Positions 11,911 through 26,900 are shown, counted from the stretch's first letter. The stretch is 64,000 bases of DNA from Tetmemena sp. SeJ-2015 (GCA_027382625.1 JAJKFJ010021004.1:51114-115113), one strand, 5' to 3'. Notes: generated by a model from the letters alone, not told the origin. Translations and numbers: made by a program.

Positions 11911-14900
11911 TCATTTAACGAGTTTATGTGCCTGCGCTATGCCGTCCTCTCTTATCAGCTCCACTAGCTTCTCCTTGGGCATTACGAACTTGATGCTGCA
12001 GGGGTTCACCCTTTTACTGTTGCTAGAGCTGTTGCTTGATTAGGCTTGCTATTGAGCTAAATATCTTTTAATTTATCAACAAGAAAGGCAGAATAATTTG
12101 AGGTGGCTGGTCGTCGAGCAGATTGTTATTGGATTTCATGTCTTGCTGGTAGACTGACTGGTTCTTCCTGCTATGTGGATTGGTTGACTTATGAGGTACC
12201 TTCACTCCTCTCAGCTAATAAATGCAGCTGGAAACGAATAGGTGAAGATTATATATATGCTAGTCTAGTTAAATGGTGTTGGCGCTCTTGCTGGTACCTC
12301 CCATGATTGTAGAGAAGAAGCCAATGTTTCCCACCTTCCAGAGTCTGAGAGTCTTGTCAACAGCTGAGTAGCTGGCAAGCAGATTACCCTTGGAATCGAA
12401 AGTAAGGCAGGTCACGTTCCCTGAGTGGCCCTCCAGAATCTTCCATTTGGCACTCGTGCGCACGTCATAGATGGCGATTGGTCCATCGTGCGTTCCCACT
12501 GCCAATCTCTGTGACTCGTGATGGAAAGCCACCATTGGATACAGCTTCACCATCACTGACATGATCAAGGAGATTATCTTTCAATACTGAAAATAAAGCT
12601 ACTTAGCATTCCTCAATTTCATATCTTGTGGGAGTTCTTTCTGAGGGCGAGCTCATTAGGGTCGAGGCATTTGAGGAGTATCTGAGTGAGTTAAATGAGG
12701 TGCGTCTCCAGTGCCTCTCCATAGCCGTTAATGAAGAACTTCAACACCTCCAACACATTCTGCTGGTACTCTGCACTCTGTTGCAAGTGAGTGCCTCCTC
12801 CTGAATCAGCTGCAAGAAGTCGTAAAAGAAAAGTGGTGATTAAGTATAAGATAAGCCTATGGATAAGTTTAGGTGTAATTGTCTCCAATCTCGAGGAGCG
12901 CACGAGCTGCGGTGAGCTTGAGATAGAGCTCTGAGTTGGTGGGCTTGATAAGCACGAAGTTCTCCCCAGTGACTCTCTAAAAGAAATAAACGACCGAAGA
13001 AGAAGTTACCGTGAACAGACTCTCCTTGTTCAAGGGCTGCTTGTTTATATTGTAGATGTACAGAAGAATTTAATTAACTCCCTTAAAAAAGGTCAATAGT
13101 TTCGGGTCTAATTTTAAGTTGAAGAAGCTTGATGACCTCGCTTATAAGTGGTTTATTATCATTGAAAGTAGTTCCTTGGCTCTTCATCCAGATACTCAGG
13201 ATTTGCAGAAGCAGTGTTAGAAGATGAATATACTTCTTGTTCTTGTCAAACTTTTGGACTATCTCTCTGCTGAGTATAGTTGTGATCTTGGAGAATCTGT
13301 ACTGCACCTGATGATCCAGTTTCTCGAAGTAGTAGAGGGCGAAGTAGCTCACGTTTATCAACCCTCTTATCTCCAGCTCTCCAAAGTTCTGGTTTATCAA
13401 CTTCCTGTCTTGTATCTGTGATTGAGCAGAAGTGGAGGAGCTAGATTGATTAGATCCCATGTTGTTATTGGTGTTATTCCTTCCACTGATATCTCTCTTA
13501 ACCTTCTTGTAAGTTTCAAGGATGAGTTGTGACCACTCGTCGATTAAGTATTTGAGTTGCTCCACGTTGATGGTGTTGAATATGGGTTTCATTATGATGT
13601 CTCTTCCTGTGGATGAGATATTAGGATCCTTCTTGAGGAGGAGTTTGCTGACCACTGAGAGTGAAATACCGTTGTTGTTATTGATAGTCTTTTGCTGGTT
13701 GATTCGCTGCAGGATGTACAGCCACTCCTGAATCAGGAAGTTAACATTCGCAATGGGAGCTTGTCCATACTGGTTTAAGCCTAATTCAACAGTCAACTGT
13801 TGCGCTGCCTCCACAATAGCCACCAGGGAGGAAAGGAAGAAGGTGGGTACTATGGTTGAGAGATAGGAGGATATCTTCCAGTTCTCACTGGCGAAGAAGC
13901 GGTCAGGGGCCTCAGTCTCGTGTTGCATCTCGTCACCTGGAGAAATGTCGTACTCGAGAATGTTTTCGACATTCGAATTGAAAGTCACTTTCTCAGACCT
14001 CTTCGACTCTTCGTGCTTTTTGTTTGAGAACTGACTTAACTGAGAGTGAGTGTGCATGCTAGCAATTTTAAAAACCTCATTATAAGTAATGATGACTTGG
14101 AAATTTAAACACTCTTCTGATACTTGGAAAGACGAAGCAGCTTGAGCATCTTTCCCAAATTATGCCTCTCAGAGTGATATTCTTCATCTTCTTTATCAAC
14201 CACGAAAGAGAAGCTTTCATCAGCTCCTTATAGACCAAGTTTGAAGTCTAAGAATGGTAAATGCAAACCGAAGAATCTTTCAAGAGTTTCATCCACGCTC
14301 ATCTCTATGCTGAAGGGATGAATCAAAGACAAAAGTCGCACAGGCCACTTATACTTGCGTAAGCTAAATTCTTCAGGCGCTTGCTGTCTCTAAGCATTAT
14401 ATGGCTGCTGACCCTAGCCGCCAATAACAGTCCTAACAATTTAGCATAAAATATTGCCTAATAAGTCTAAAAGTTAGCTTGAGGCTTGGCATTTTTAGAT
14501 GGCGATTGCCTCTAGCCACTAGCATTGGAATCCCTTTCTAGATTTTGCTTCATCTATGGCAGAACTTAAGTTTGAAGTCTGGGATTAGGAGCCTGAGAGG
14601 AAGTTGACGACTATTTCGAACTCTGGTACTGCTTTTTGATTTTGAGAAGCTTGTTCTTCATTAAACTATTAAGATCAGTATTGATGATGATTGCAAATAT
14701 GATCTTTTATGGTTTACGTTGATCATTTGCTTGGTGTTTGCAATTATGATTTGCTGCTTAGATCCTAGGACTGTGCTGTTAGTCTGAATTACACTCACTC
14801 CACTCTGTCTGTGATAGTACTCCTCGTTGAAGTCGCTTAAATTATAAAATGAGTGATTATCTCAATACTCCACTTTTGTAGAGTGCATTATTCATGAAGA

Positions 14901-17900
14901 AGCTGTCGTTGACTACTCTCAGAATAACTCTCTGTGCATCTTCCTTCTTGAAGAAATCGCCCAGCTCTCTCAACTTATTCAACAACTCGTGCATCGATTT
15001 CGTAAACTCATTCACTAAATTAGAGAAAAGCTATACACGTCGCAAAGACTTTCAGGTTTATACTTGGTGGCGCTTGAGCCAGTACCGGAGATGAGCTAGT
15101 GAGGGTGATAGAGCAAGGGAAGGTTCAAGGAGAGACTCAGGAAATCTAGTATCTTGTGACTGCCTTGACCCATTAACTGCAATGACTTGCGTCTGAAGAC
15201 CTTCTCAAAAGTCTCATAGTCGAAAACACTCGAGTCGCCTGATGATGCAGAAGTGCATGCCAGCCTTACACTCTCATTCTTATAATTAAGGTTCAGTTCA
15301 TTCTCTCTTAAACTTTAAAATTCTTTATGAGGAGGAAATCCACGGCCTCTCTAATTTGGAGGACACTCATAGCATAAGAGAAATCTGCTTTCCTCTCAAG
15401 GACAAGAGAATTCCTTGAATAGACGTAGAAGGAGAGCTTGTCGCTGAGGACATAGAAATGCGAGAGCTCTTGGTTCAGATAGACACCGATGGCAGGGGAG
15501 TCTAGTCCATGAAGCTTTGTGAGGGAGGCAGACATGGGAGATAAGTTCAAGACTAATACGAGGCCATCTGAGGAGATGCAAGCGTAGGTGGTCTCCTGAT
15601 GTGTGTTCAACTCTGACTGTATGTTTATACCTTGGAATGCTTGCTCCTCATCAAAACAAAGAATAATTTTTATTTTATCTATTGTTGAAGTATTGAAGAA
15701 TCATAGAGAGAAAAAGATTGCTGGAAACTATTTATTGTATCAAGAATAGTAAGTTTTTTAAATGGAATTTCAAAAAAGAATTGCCAACAATTTTTCAGTT
15801 ATAATTCTTTAGATCCGTGCTGGAAATGAATAAGACCTGTTGAAAAAATTTATAATATTTGCAAAATATTGTACTTGCCCTCATGGGTAATAAAATTAAA
15901 AAAGATTAATATTTAAGTAGGGAGGCAAGTTAGCTTTGCTGATTTATAGTTGAAAGCTGTTGGCTTTGTTGAGGGGTCTACACTAGTTTAAGCTATAACC
16001 GATAAGTGAATTCGAATTATAAATAAATGAATCTCTGTATTTTAAATTAAAGGCTGAACATTAGTGTTCTCCTCCCTAAATAAACTTTTAATTTTCTCAC
16101 GGAAATAATATTTCGACTATACTCATCCTATTTCTTTTCAAAGGGAGAGCCAGCCTATGCCTGTTTAGAAGTCAAGACCTTCTCTTACAGCTTAACTATG
16201 CTCTTCACCTCTATGATCTTCTCTATCTTTCCGAATGAGCAATAATAACCAAGTTACCAAACTTAACAATCAATTAATAATCATAGACCTGCTGGGACTT
16301 AACCTTGACCAGGTTGTAGAACTGGTTCATAGTGAAGCCTTGCGCGAAGCTGTGTCTCCTCTTGTGCTTCCTGTTATCATTCACCTCGCTCATGAACAGG
16401 TCCGCTCTCCCTTTGGGCCTGTCTGGTAAGTTAAAAGTAGCCAGGGCCTTCTGAATCTCCCCAGAGTTAAGATTAGTGATCGCAACTGTCCCATCCTCAC
16501 TGACTGAGATGAGGTGTCCTCCTTGCTCCAGCAGGTGGTGGTCCTCTCTCTGGCTCTAGGAGTTTATCATGGAGCCGCCACCGGAACGGTGACCGCTCCT
16601 GATGCGCCTGCTTGAGTCATAGGCGATGAACAGCTGGCTGATAGGACTCTGGTGATGCTGATCTATCAAGATCACTGGATAAACTTTGTCATCTGACTCT
16701 TGGAACATCGGCACCATGAAAACTCTCCCATAAGATAAAAAATCAAAGTAGACATGCTTACTTTTAAGACATTTTAAGATGTTCCAAATATCAGAGAGGG
16801 GTTATCAATAGAAGCGTAGACCACAGAGTCTAAAACCTTCTCGTCTGGGAAGAAGAATTGGAATTGGTGCTTGTTGTAGATGTTCTTTATCACCAGAGAG
16901 TAAAAGTTGATTGGGCAACAGTTCACATACTAGTTGAAGAGTTGAATTATTATATATGTATCCACCTATTTATGGAAGTATCTAATTTATGAATGTTATT
17001 GGAGAACAAAGGGATTTGGAATTGGCTGCTCAGTTTAAAGAGAAAATTAAAATTACGCATAAAGTTCTTGAGCATAGTTAAGATTATCAAAGACGGTGTC
17101 AAAGCTCCAGGATATCATCTTGGGGTGGCCATCTATCTCCACCACGCAGTAGAGTAAATTTTCCACCTTGTTATACCTGAATAGCTTCACCTGCTCTCTC
17201 TGTTTCTCCACAAGTGCTTTCTCTCTTAGATCTCTCTTCTTTCTCAATTCTGCAATCTCCTCCTCATCTAATTCAACTTCATTCTCCCCAACAGCTTTTG
17301 GCTTATCCTCTCTGAACGCCTCATCCTCTTATTTCTCCTTTTCAATGGCTTCCTTTCCTTGTCCTCTCTGATTTAGACAAGTTCCTTCTTCTCATTCTTC
17401 AGCTAATCAACTTGTGCTCTCAAGCTGCTTTGAGTTTAACAATGAAGGTTTCCTTCAATTCCTAGGCCTCTGAGAATATGTTCAAGTGATCCTCATGCTT
17501 GTTGAGTTAGTGATCGAAGAAACGAGTGTCTGCTAGTAAATTATAATGCTTGAGCATGCTGAGCTCATTTGGGGAGAGACGCATGCTTGCATTCTACATA
17601 GATGCTGTCTGTGCCTCGTGCTTCAACTTGGTCAAGTCAAAGAGGTACACTTGCAAGTCTTTGTCAACTATCAGCAGCATCTCTCTTTCAAGGACACAGA
17701 CGAACTTAGCAAAGATCAGATGGTTCTAAGAGGGGAAGTGGAAAAGTGTTCTCCTCGTTTTTTGTAAATAGAGATCCACTCGTCGCTCTGAGATCACAAA
17801 GATCTACTCAGGGGTAATGTATTGATAGGCCAGAATTTTATTGTCCACTATTCCTGCCTCTTCGTTTTCTCCAACTACACAGTCCAACACGTAAGAGGAA

Positions 17901-19171
17901 AGTATATTTCTATGTCAATATATAATAAGAGAAGCTTTCGTAGTCATCTTGATGCGAAGATAGCTCGAACATGTTGCTTGATTTGGAACTCTTCTAAAAA
18001 ATTAAGCAAGATGAAGTATTTTCATATCTCTTGAGGGGTGAAGCTTCTGATTCATCTCTCCAAATGAAAACTTTTCCCTTCTCATCTAAGAAGAAATATT
18101 TATCAGAGTAAATAAAAATTTACCGCAAATAATGAGCTGCTTGTTTTTGAAAAGGCACCCTACACATCCATCGATGTCGTATTAAAAGTGCTTGTAGACT
18201 ACCATTTTGTAAACATTCACAACATAAACGTCCTTCTACTCTCCAATCACAAGAACGTTGCCAGGATGTGTCTTAATGTCTTGAATTAAGAGAAATGAAA
18301 ATAGCACTACTTATAATTTTAATTCTGATGGCTTTCGTGACTAGAGATTCCTTTTGGGATGTCATAATACACCTTCCATCATTTGTATTCCACAGTCTGA
18401 GTCTGTTATCTGCATGCAGTGTTACTAAGAACTGATTGCTCGTGCTCTACATTAGAAAGGTTTAACTAATTTTCGTATTTTACTAGGATATTTGGCGCAG
18501 GAGATTTGATAAGGGCGTAGTCAAGAACAGGGCCAGTTTCTTCTGATATGGATGGGATCAACATGACCCTCGGCACTATGTTATTCATGAACTTCGTGAC
18601 CTGTTTCTGCTTTACTTGCTCTCCCCTAATTAGCTGATCCGATCGCTTGGTTGAGATGTAGTGCTCCTAGTGAAACAAACTCAGCACGCCTGATTCCTTA
18701 TCACCCATGACCAGGAGATTCTTTGGCGTGTCCTCAAAAGTGGAGTACTTGCCCAGCTCGTACTCGTAATTCTAAATCGACTGGGGATGCATAGAGCCGC
18801 TGCCTGACTACAGGTGCGAGGAGAGTAGGGAGTTTTTAACCATGGAGGAATTGCTATGACTGCTTGTCATTCCTCCTCCATGCGTCATTCGCTCTAAAAC
18901 ATTAAAGTTAAGTTCAAGATCTTAAAGCCAAGCATGATTTTCAAGAAGTTAATGAAAGATTTTTGATAGTGTGTGTGATGGATGATATTATTATTTGCTG
19001 CTGCTTACCTGGTCCTGGGATAAGATGATTTCCAGAATTGCTCTGGTGCATGGAAGGCTCTGTGCCTCTGCTTCCTGCGGGAGCATTCTTGGCATTGTAT
19101 TTGTAATAGGGGATGAGTTTGGAGGTAGCAGTTGAAGGATTGAATTTGCAAAGTGATGGCTGCAAAAGCAT
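11911..19171 (-). CDS. Large WD40-repeat protein, WDR7/rabconnectin-3 beta-like
   Basis: Reads on the minus strand from an ATG at 19169-19171 to a TGA at 11911-11913. N-terminal WD40 signatures include LRLWNTNDGRC near 18400 and KVFIWRDE near 18050. A C-terminal WD pair near 12500-12300 (AVGTHDGPIAIYDVRT, LEGHSGNVTCLTF, LRLWKVG) is typical of the end of WDR7-type proteins. In animals these regulate the V-ATPase and vesicle acidification; that function here is inferred from family resemblance. The middle (14060 to 13083) contains a long helical stretch without recognisable repeats. GT-AG introns include 18894-19008 and one near 18123. A 13-nt IES-like segment lies at 18476-18488; other frame changes (near 12060, 15000-17000) are unresolved. 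The last residues read LVELIREDGIAQAHKLVK. Confidence 0.7.
18476..18488 (-). other. Very short IES-like segment, 13 nt, pointer AAATA
   Basis: On the plus strand TATTT is at 18476-18480 and 18489-18493. Removal joins IKSPAPN to a frame reading TKISQTFLMQSTSNQFLVTL and then the first WD40 repeat (HADNRLRLWNTNDGRC). Without it the WD40 frame cannot be reached. Confidence 0.55.
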
Positions 19172-19695
19172 AAATGGTACATTCAAAATAAGATTAGTAT
19201 ATTATAGAGGAGTATTAGAGCATTAAATGATTCAAGTTCGCCATTTCGATAATATCTGCGAGTCTTATAAATTAAGAGATAGATAATAAGATTATTCCTC
19301 ACAGAAAAAGTATTACAGTAAAGAAATTATTTCAAAGTTACAACAAATTTATTTTTTTAAATAAAATTGTTTCAAATGGAATAAAAATAAATTTAAAACA
19401 GTTTAGAGTGATTTAATTAGTTGATGATATATGATAGAACGATAGTAGAGTACAAATTGATTTTAAAGAAACACGAACTTGTAAATAATTACTCTAAACG
19501 CAAATTAAAAGAAACAAAATTTATCTGTAAATGAAGAAAATTATAATTGTAAAACATAATAAGTTTGCTGGTTATCGCATATAATGAAAACCAAAATGAT
19601 TCTAACTAATAATGAAGCCCTCACAAGCAAATCATCATTTAAAATATTGTAAATGAGCCAAATCTTGATAGATTTTATCTTTAACTCTATCATTT
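19172..19695. other. AT-rich intergenic spacer
   Basis: No open frame with coding character was seen on either strand. It separates the upstream end of the WD40 gene from the 3' end of the prenyltransferase gene. A promoter is expected at its lower end, but I see no recognisable element. Confidence 0.5.
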
Positions 19696-20818
19696 TCACT
19701 ATAGAAGGTTATTGATCTTCCACTGATAGAAGTTCTCTCTCATCCTGTCTATCTTCTTAAGCAGTTCTAGATGCTTCACTGCTTCATCCTTAGAGCCCTC
19801 TGCTTCTGCAAAGTCTACAAGCACCGAGTATATAAACCTATTGCCAATGAAGTTCTAATCTCCACTCTCCAATAGTTGCAGCAGTTGCTACTTCAACTCA
19901 GGGAAATCCAAAATGAACCACCGCCTCGCATTTGAAAAGTTTGGGTCGCTCTAAGAACGCTCTGCCTCTGCTTTGGTACTAGCGAGGTAGCCTCTGAGAT
20001 AAACCCAAGCTGCCTCGTTAGCGTAGTCCAGCTTCAATTTCTCAAGCGCGTATTGAATCTCCTCTCTTACCAGCTCCACTGAGTAGGGCTTGGTTTTCAT
20101 AGTTAGGAAATAGCGGTAGGACCAGATGGAGTTATTGGTCACTTGATCTTTGAGCTCCTCATTCACGTAATCCCACTCATTCTCATTCCATAGCTAAAAC
20201 TTTTCGATAAACCACAGTCTGTAGCTCCAGGCATGATAGTTCTTTGCATCTGACTTCGAAAACCTCAAATTAAAGAAGGTAGTAAAGATTAATGCACGGG
20301 ATATATAAAACCTCATCGAGAAATTCCAATTCTGCATCGAGTCCATCCTGATAAATCTCCATGATGCACCTCCTGTGATGCCAAATTTAGAAATTCTTCT
20401 CCAGGAATAAGCCGATCTTCATTCAGAAACTCTATCTCTTTATACAAAGGGAGTTGAAGGTGGTCATAGATTTTCCTTCTGAGAGTCCAAGCGTCATAGT
20501 CTCCAGGGTTAAATCTCAACACATCTACTGTCAGATCGAGAGCTCTTAGGGAAAGCTCCCCACTCTGCAAGATAGCTCTGAAGTATCCAGAGGCTTCCTA
20601 ATCTAAAATCTAAGAAGGAGGAAGGATGCACTTACATTCAGGGGTGTACTGAGTGGGACAGATGGGTGCTTCGCCAGTGGGGGTGTCGTATTGCTTGATT
20701 GGCGTCACATCGCCCCAAACATCTGTACTTGAAAGTTTAAATTCTTCTTAATCAAATCGAAATAAAAATACCTTGTCTATCTTTGATGGGAACATAAGTT
20801 GAGAAAAAGTTTGACATT
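19696..20818 (-). CDS. FNTA: Protein farnesyltransferase/geranylgeranyltransferase I alpha subunit
   Basis: Minus-strand gene from an ATG at 20816-20818 to a TGA at 19696-19698. The N-terminus gives DVWGDVTPIKQYD after an intron at about 20723-20772. Then follow the repeated tryptophan motifs of the prenyltransferase alpha family: YDAWTLRRKI, FQIWHHRR, YHAWSYRLW and NSIWSYRYF. The alpha subunit pairs with a beta subunit to attach isoprenoids to C-terminal CaaX cysteines in the cytosol. A second intron begins at the GTAAGT after the motif YTPE. A third frame change before DAKNYHAW fits an intron of about 58 nt. A one-base frameshift near 20401-20408 (within EDRLI..EKNFQIW) looks like a sequence error. 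Length is close to the family norm. Confidence 0.88.
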
Positions 20819-20996
20819 TTGTTAATTATTATTTTAGTATTATAAATGAAATTTTCTTAATTGATCCTTGCTTACTACATCTAATTTATATTTGAATAAA
20901 AAAATAAGACTTCATGAAATAAACGATACAAAACTATATGCTCTCTATAATAGAGGAGTTTATCTACTCTATTATTTCTAAACTTTGTATTTCTCA

Positions 20997-23900
20997 TCAT
21001 AACTATTCTATAAGTTAGTTCTCTCTATCATCCAAAGCGTCCCTGACCTTGGTTCCAAACTGCTGATCCTCATCTTGCAATAATAGTAGATTAGACTAGG
21101 AGACCTCCTCTTCCATATCTCCATTGGGCTCTTATTCGTAGCTGCTGAACAGCTAACTGATCATGTCATTATTGTTGTTGGAGTAGTTCAACCCATACTT
21201 CGCATACATGAGCTGCTACTTGCCTTGGTTGGTAGTTGTCGCCTACAGACTGAATGAAGTGTTCTGCAAGTAGTTTCCAGCAGCTGCTGCCCCACCACCT
21301 CCGTTATAGATGTAGAAGTTGTGATAGTTACCGCCATTACGACGAGTCATGTTGAAATTTCCCTGTGCTTAACGGTTTATGAGTACCTCTCTCAGCGACT
21401 TGTTCTTGTAAATGCCTTTTTAAATGGACTTTGAAACTTCATTAGAAAGCACTCTATAAAAGAAGTTAAGAAATAAACTCTTCTATACTCACCTTGAAAT
21501 TTTGGGCTTGAGGCCTATCTTCGGCAGCATCCCTCCTTCTTCTTAATCATCATTCTAGCCCTGGCTGTTGTAGTCTCACTTAAAAATGAAAAAAATGATC
21601 TCCACCTTCATTCTGATACTCCTAATTCTAGTTGAAAGTCAAAGCATGGCTTTGCTAGTTGCTTCTGATCTAGGTCTATTAAGCCGACTGATAGCCACTT
21701 TATCTCCATCCTCTTGAATTTAGTTATAAGTCAGGCTAGGCTAAAAACTATCTCTCTTGGAGATTCTAGTTGGCAGTGTTGAAAGAGTATAGTCTGTCCA
21801 TTAGCTCGAAATCCATGAAGAACTAGTCTATTGGATTGTAAGGGCAAAGGGTCTCCATACATATCACTTTGCCACCTGCGATTCAAGAAAACTTAGAATA
21901 GGTTAAGATGATAATTAAAAGTATGAAGCGATATTTCTGTCAAACTAGAAATTGACTGTCATCTTGCAGCACTTGGACAAAGGGCAGTTCTTGCCAAGGA
22001 GAATGACATTAAATACTCCTTTCGACTGATCAAATGCTACTCTAAAGTTAACTTTCTTGATTCGCATAGCTGGCCAATGTGAAAACATAAACCCTTTCAG
22101 CAAATCCTTCTATTCATCCGTGGGCAGACTGAAATCCCCAAAGGACTAGTAGTAAGTAGTAGGTAAATCGAAGTTTAAATTCATGAATGTGAATACATCT
22201 TTGGGAGGTCTGTTCATAATGTCTCCCTTGTATTCGCCTTAGAGTTGCTCTTCCGGTAATTCATCTTCCAAGTCTATGAAAGTATGTGCGAAAATCTTAG
22301 TGTCATCTTTTGCCTTTGCCCTCTCTTTAAGTTGCTCTTCCTCCGCCTTTCTTTCAGCCATCTTGCTCAGATATTCCTGTTCTTCGATTTCTCTTTACTT
22401 TCTTTGCAGCTTGAGCTACTCTCTGGCTTCTTTGTTAGCTTTCAAAGCCAAGTAAAAAGGGTTATCTCTCACCTTCCTTTGCTGTTCGGCTAGTGCTAAA
22501 GATTTCATGTGATTTTGATAGGCCTAATTTGCATCTAAGGGCTTTGGCTGCGCGCTATCATAGGATTTAGAGTTTAGCTGATTAGTTTGCGATTAGGCGT
22601 TTTCATCTCTCATTTTAGAGAATTTCTGGAACAGTCTCTCTAAAAATAATTCATGATAAATTATTGAGGATGCATTTTATTCTCTCACAGATCTTCTACC
22701 TCTCGTCCATAAATGACTCCATCATCTGATTATTCCTTTTAACTTTCTCTTGCATACGATAGCCATCTATTTCTCTTTTTAGCTTGTCAAGGAAATGTTA
22801 GGAAGCATTTACAGTCTTTCCTTCACTGACTTCTTTTTGGAAAAGATGTTTGTAGCAAGGCGGATTATCATAGGCTCATCATCTTCATAAAAATTTCCTA
22901 TTGATGATGCCAAATAATTTAGAATATGAGGTTCATAACTGCCTTGATCTTTAGAGTTGTTCATGTCAAAATCAGAGTAAGTATTGTTCCCGCCGTTGTT
23001 GTCCATGCCATTATTTTACTAGGAGAGGAGAATGTTCCCTAGTCTGCCCCCGCTATGAGAACTTCTTCTTCTCTGTGCACTATTCACGCCATGGCTGTAC
23101 TAAGGGAAAGTTCCATCTAGATTCTTAATTTTAAGAAATAGTAACCTCGATTAATTGAGATCCTGATTTTTCATACCGCTTCTAACTCCACCTCCTGAAG
23201 ATCCTCTGCCACTTCTCACTCTTTCCCTCTCATCACTCTTCATATCTCTCTCCTCGCTCTTTCTCTGCTATCTCTCTCCATCTCTTCCTTTAAAAACGAG
23301 TAAATTATAATGATGATTTTTATTCCTCTCCTCTTTTCCAAGGCACTACGCTTTTGATACTTCTTATGCTCGACTGACTGTGGTCCATAGACGCTAAAGA
23401 GCTTACCCATGTTCACTCCGTTTATTTCCTCATCAAATTCTTCAAAGTTCAAGCCGCTCACAGTTCCTCCGATTCCTCCAAGTAGCTGTTTATTACCACC
23501 GAAACCAACGTATTATCTACTTTGATGTTAAATAATAAAATCGGTAGGAAATGAAATTAAATATCCTATGTTTGTAGATTCTGTTCAAGCCTCTTGCATC
23601 GAATTGACTCTTGGAGCTAGTGGTCTACTCTCCGCTACTATGATAGTTAGGTAGTACCATCCCTTGGGCAAGTCCATGCCTCTGGAATTCCATTCCTGGT
23701 ATCACGTCTATGATCTCATAATTAGGTGGAGCTGGTTTATTTCCTTTTTCCAAGAATCTATGGCAAGCCTTCGCATGTCTCCTGACGTTACCACCTTCAA
23801 TAAGCTCATTCTTCAAAGCAAGTTTTTGGTTATCTATTCTTTCCTTAGTCAGATTTTCAATTTGAACAAAGTGCTAATTCGCATTGTAGATGGCTAATTG

Positions 23901-26900
23901 ATTCACATCTGCTAAGTCTAATTGATCACTTGAGAGCAGGGCTAATGCCCCAGTAGTTAGGTCAAAGTTTTTACCATTCCTCATATTCAAATTCTAGACC
24001 AGTAGCTTTTGCTGCTTAAGATCTCTCATCTACTTTAGAGAGTTCCTTGTAGCTGAGTATTGAACTTTAACTGCGTTTCCCTGGTACTCTGGCTTAGGTT
24101 TGAAACTACACTTTTTTACTATGAAACTGGGGAAAGGGATAGTGGATTATGCGCCAGTGTTAAGCACTGATGTTGAATCATTGTGCAAGTTAGTCTTTAA
24201 TTGGTGTTCGTACTTGGTGCTCATATTTAGATTGTCATTTTAAAGAGGTGTGTGAGACTATAGTAGATTCATCTAAGAGAGAGCCGAAGAAATATTTTGG
24301 TTGTTCATAATTGACTAGTGATGATGAGTATTTATCTGCGTCTTGTGATGACTCCTGTCTGCGTGCTAATAGGGCTCCTTGCTATCTATGATCACAGATT
24401 GAAAAGAACTTATTTGGACTGAGGCCTTTGCTATTATCTTTACTCTCTCCTTTCAACTCTATGATTCTTGAGGGATTTTAATTCTCTTATTAGTCGTTGA
24501 GAATCTGTCTTAGCTAAGTATCGTTCTTAGAATCTCTGTCCTAGTCAACACTATCACTGTATATGCTTCTCCGCTTTTCTACTTTTTCAATACTGATCAT
24601 CTATCTCTATCTCCGAGCTGGAGAAGACTCCTGTTGAGAATCTGGAAGGACTTGCCCATCTTGAATTTGCAATTGAGGATCGACTAGTGTACTTTTGTTC
24701 TCACCACCGTATGGATTATCAAGTGAGTGAAAATATGTATGACTCAAAGTTATAATCAATCGATTGATTCCGTCCATGCTTGTGAGAGTTCATTCTGTGA
24801 ATCATGATCTCTTGAGAAGTGCCTCTTGAGTCCTTACTCTCCTCATGATTATGTCCTTACTTCAGGCTCTCTTTTAGAGTCACTCCTCCACCAGAGACCT
24901 AGCCAGTTATGTAACTCGCCAGGCTGGCATTCAATTCTGCATCTTTGTCTGTAGTATAGTGATGAGGGAGTGCATCATCACCCTGCCTGTTGGATAGGTT
25001 AGACTTTAATACCACCGGATCATTCTCTCTAGAATTGTCACTCAAAAGCTATGTCAAAGATTTTTCAGGCAGAAATAGCTCCTAGTCTTTCTAAGCTTGG
25101 TCTCTATAATTATCCGACCTTGGTATCTCATTCCCATAATGATCCATTCCAACACCATTAAGGATCTAATGAAAGCTAAATCGAGAAATAAAGAGATAAT
25201 TTAGAAACTAATGATGAGATACCTAGTTATTAGTAAGGCCTTCATCATTCTGTGTATCTTCCCTATGCTCAGTTTGATGATCGAGAAGAGTAGTCTGATC
25301 TGCGTTGTTAAGGTTACTTTAGGGAGCTATTTGAGTAGAGTGATGATAGAGCGCAGTGTTTGCCTATTCTGTGCGCTTAGTTTACCCAATCCTCACATCC
25401 TGCTTCTATTGCTATTAAATTCTCAAAGCCTGAGCTTGATTGGAGGAGTACTGTATCTTGCTATCGACATCATAAGGATTCACTTCAACTTAGCCAAAAG
25501 ATCCCCTAAGATTTGGCTGCTAGAAAATATTGCTTAAATGCATATATAGAGTGTTAAATTTAGAACTTGCTGACATTAGAAGTATAAGGCCTACCACCGA
25601 GAATTATTTAGCCTGAGCTAGAGCCAGCTGGCTAACTAGATTACCCTACTCCGAAGAGAGTGCTATTCTAATTCTGAAAGTTAAGTTCATGATGTATGCT
25701 GTTCTAGGTAATTTCATTAGACCCGGGAATCGAGCCTCTATTTCCACTCTATCCAACTATGATTCCAAATCTGTTTGATCTGTTGTTCTCAATTCCACTA
25801 CTTCTAACTCTGCCATTAATTGTGCGAGAAGCTGGCTGATTAGAGAAGTGACTCTTCCCTTTGGTGATCTGACTATTTTTAGCATTTAGAGAGTTCTATT
25901 TTAGCTAGGATTACTCAGAATTTGTCCACCTATCTAGATGTTTGAGCTGCTATAATTCAACTAAGCTTGTAGTAAGTTTTAGTTCTCATGGCCTGCTCTC
26001 AATCCGAAAAGTCCTTCTTACTTGAGATGGGAGGTGGTTACACTCGTGTTCAAATTGGTTTAGCCCACAGCTGTTGAAGAAGGATGAGATATATTTAATT
26101 GTTAAGCGACTGATCCCTTCGATGCTTACTGCTAAGTACCAAACTATTGTCTGCTTTATCTCAGGTTCGAGGATTTAAAACTTAGAAAAGATTTATTCTT
26201 TTGGATGAGGTAAGTTGATTAGTGAGGTCTGATAGAATTTAACTTGCTGTCTGTCCTTTTTCATTCTTAGTTCTTTGGCAAGCTCATACTCTTTTTCTTT
26301 CTAAGTTCTCACCTCAGAGTGACCATGGTTTTAGCTCTTAGCAAACTAGCTAGGAAGAGTTTGCTATTTTTAGTATCCTTGTTTTACTGGATTTAATTGG
26401 CCGACTTAGAATTGCTAAGACTGTATGACTTGAGGCTGCTGAATTATTCCTGTGTAAGACCCTCCACTTGCCTGCTTATAATGCGGGGAATCATCATTTA
26501 AAATTGAAGTCATCTATTATGATTTAATAGAATCAGAGTATTTATTTGCAGTACTAGAAATTAGGCTTTTTTGCTGATGATTTATATTATGGCCTTGAAT
26601 AGAAGGTGCGAAATTAGCTACCTCTTATATTTAAGCGCATTAAATCTCATTAGCCGAAATGAGGCTCATGCATTCAGGATTCTTGGCTTTTTAAGCATAA
26701 ATTGTTCCTATGTCAATTTGCTCCTGACTTAAGCTGAAATTCTTTCAAGACCCAACCCCTGTTTACATCATCTTTTAGGAAAGTGAAGCTGCATGTCAAA
26801 CCCTCATCTTTAATGTTTGGCTGGAATAGTTTTGCTTTTAATATCATGTAGTTGTTTAATTTGCTTTAATAAAATGATATTAAAGTTTATAAATGTTAGA

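Noticed and set aside
25211..25537. Plus-strand open frame with hydrophobic composition
   Set aside because: It is antisense to the long Asn/Gln/Ser-rich minus-strand gene, and its Leu/Ile content mirrors Asn/Gln codons.
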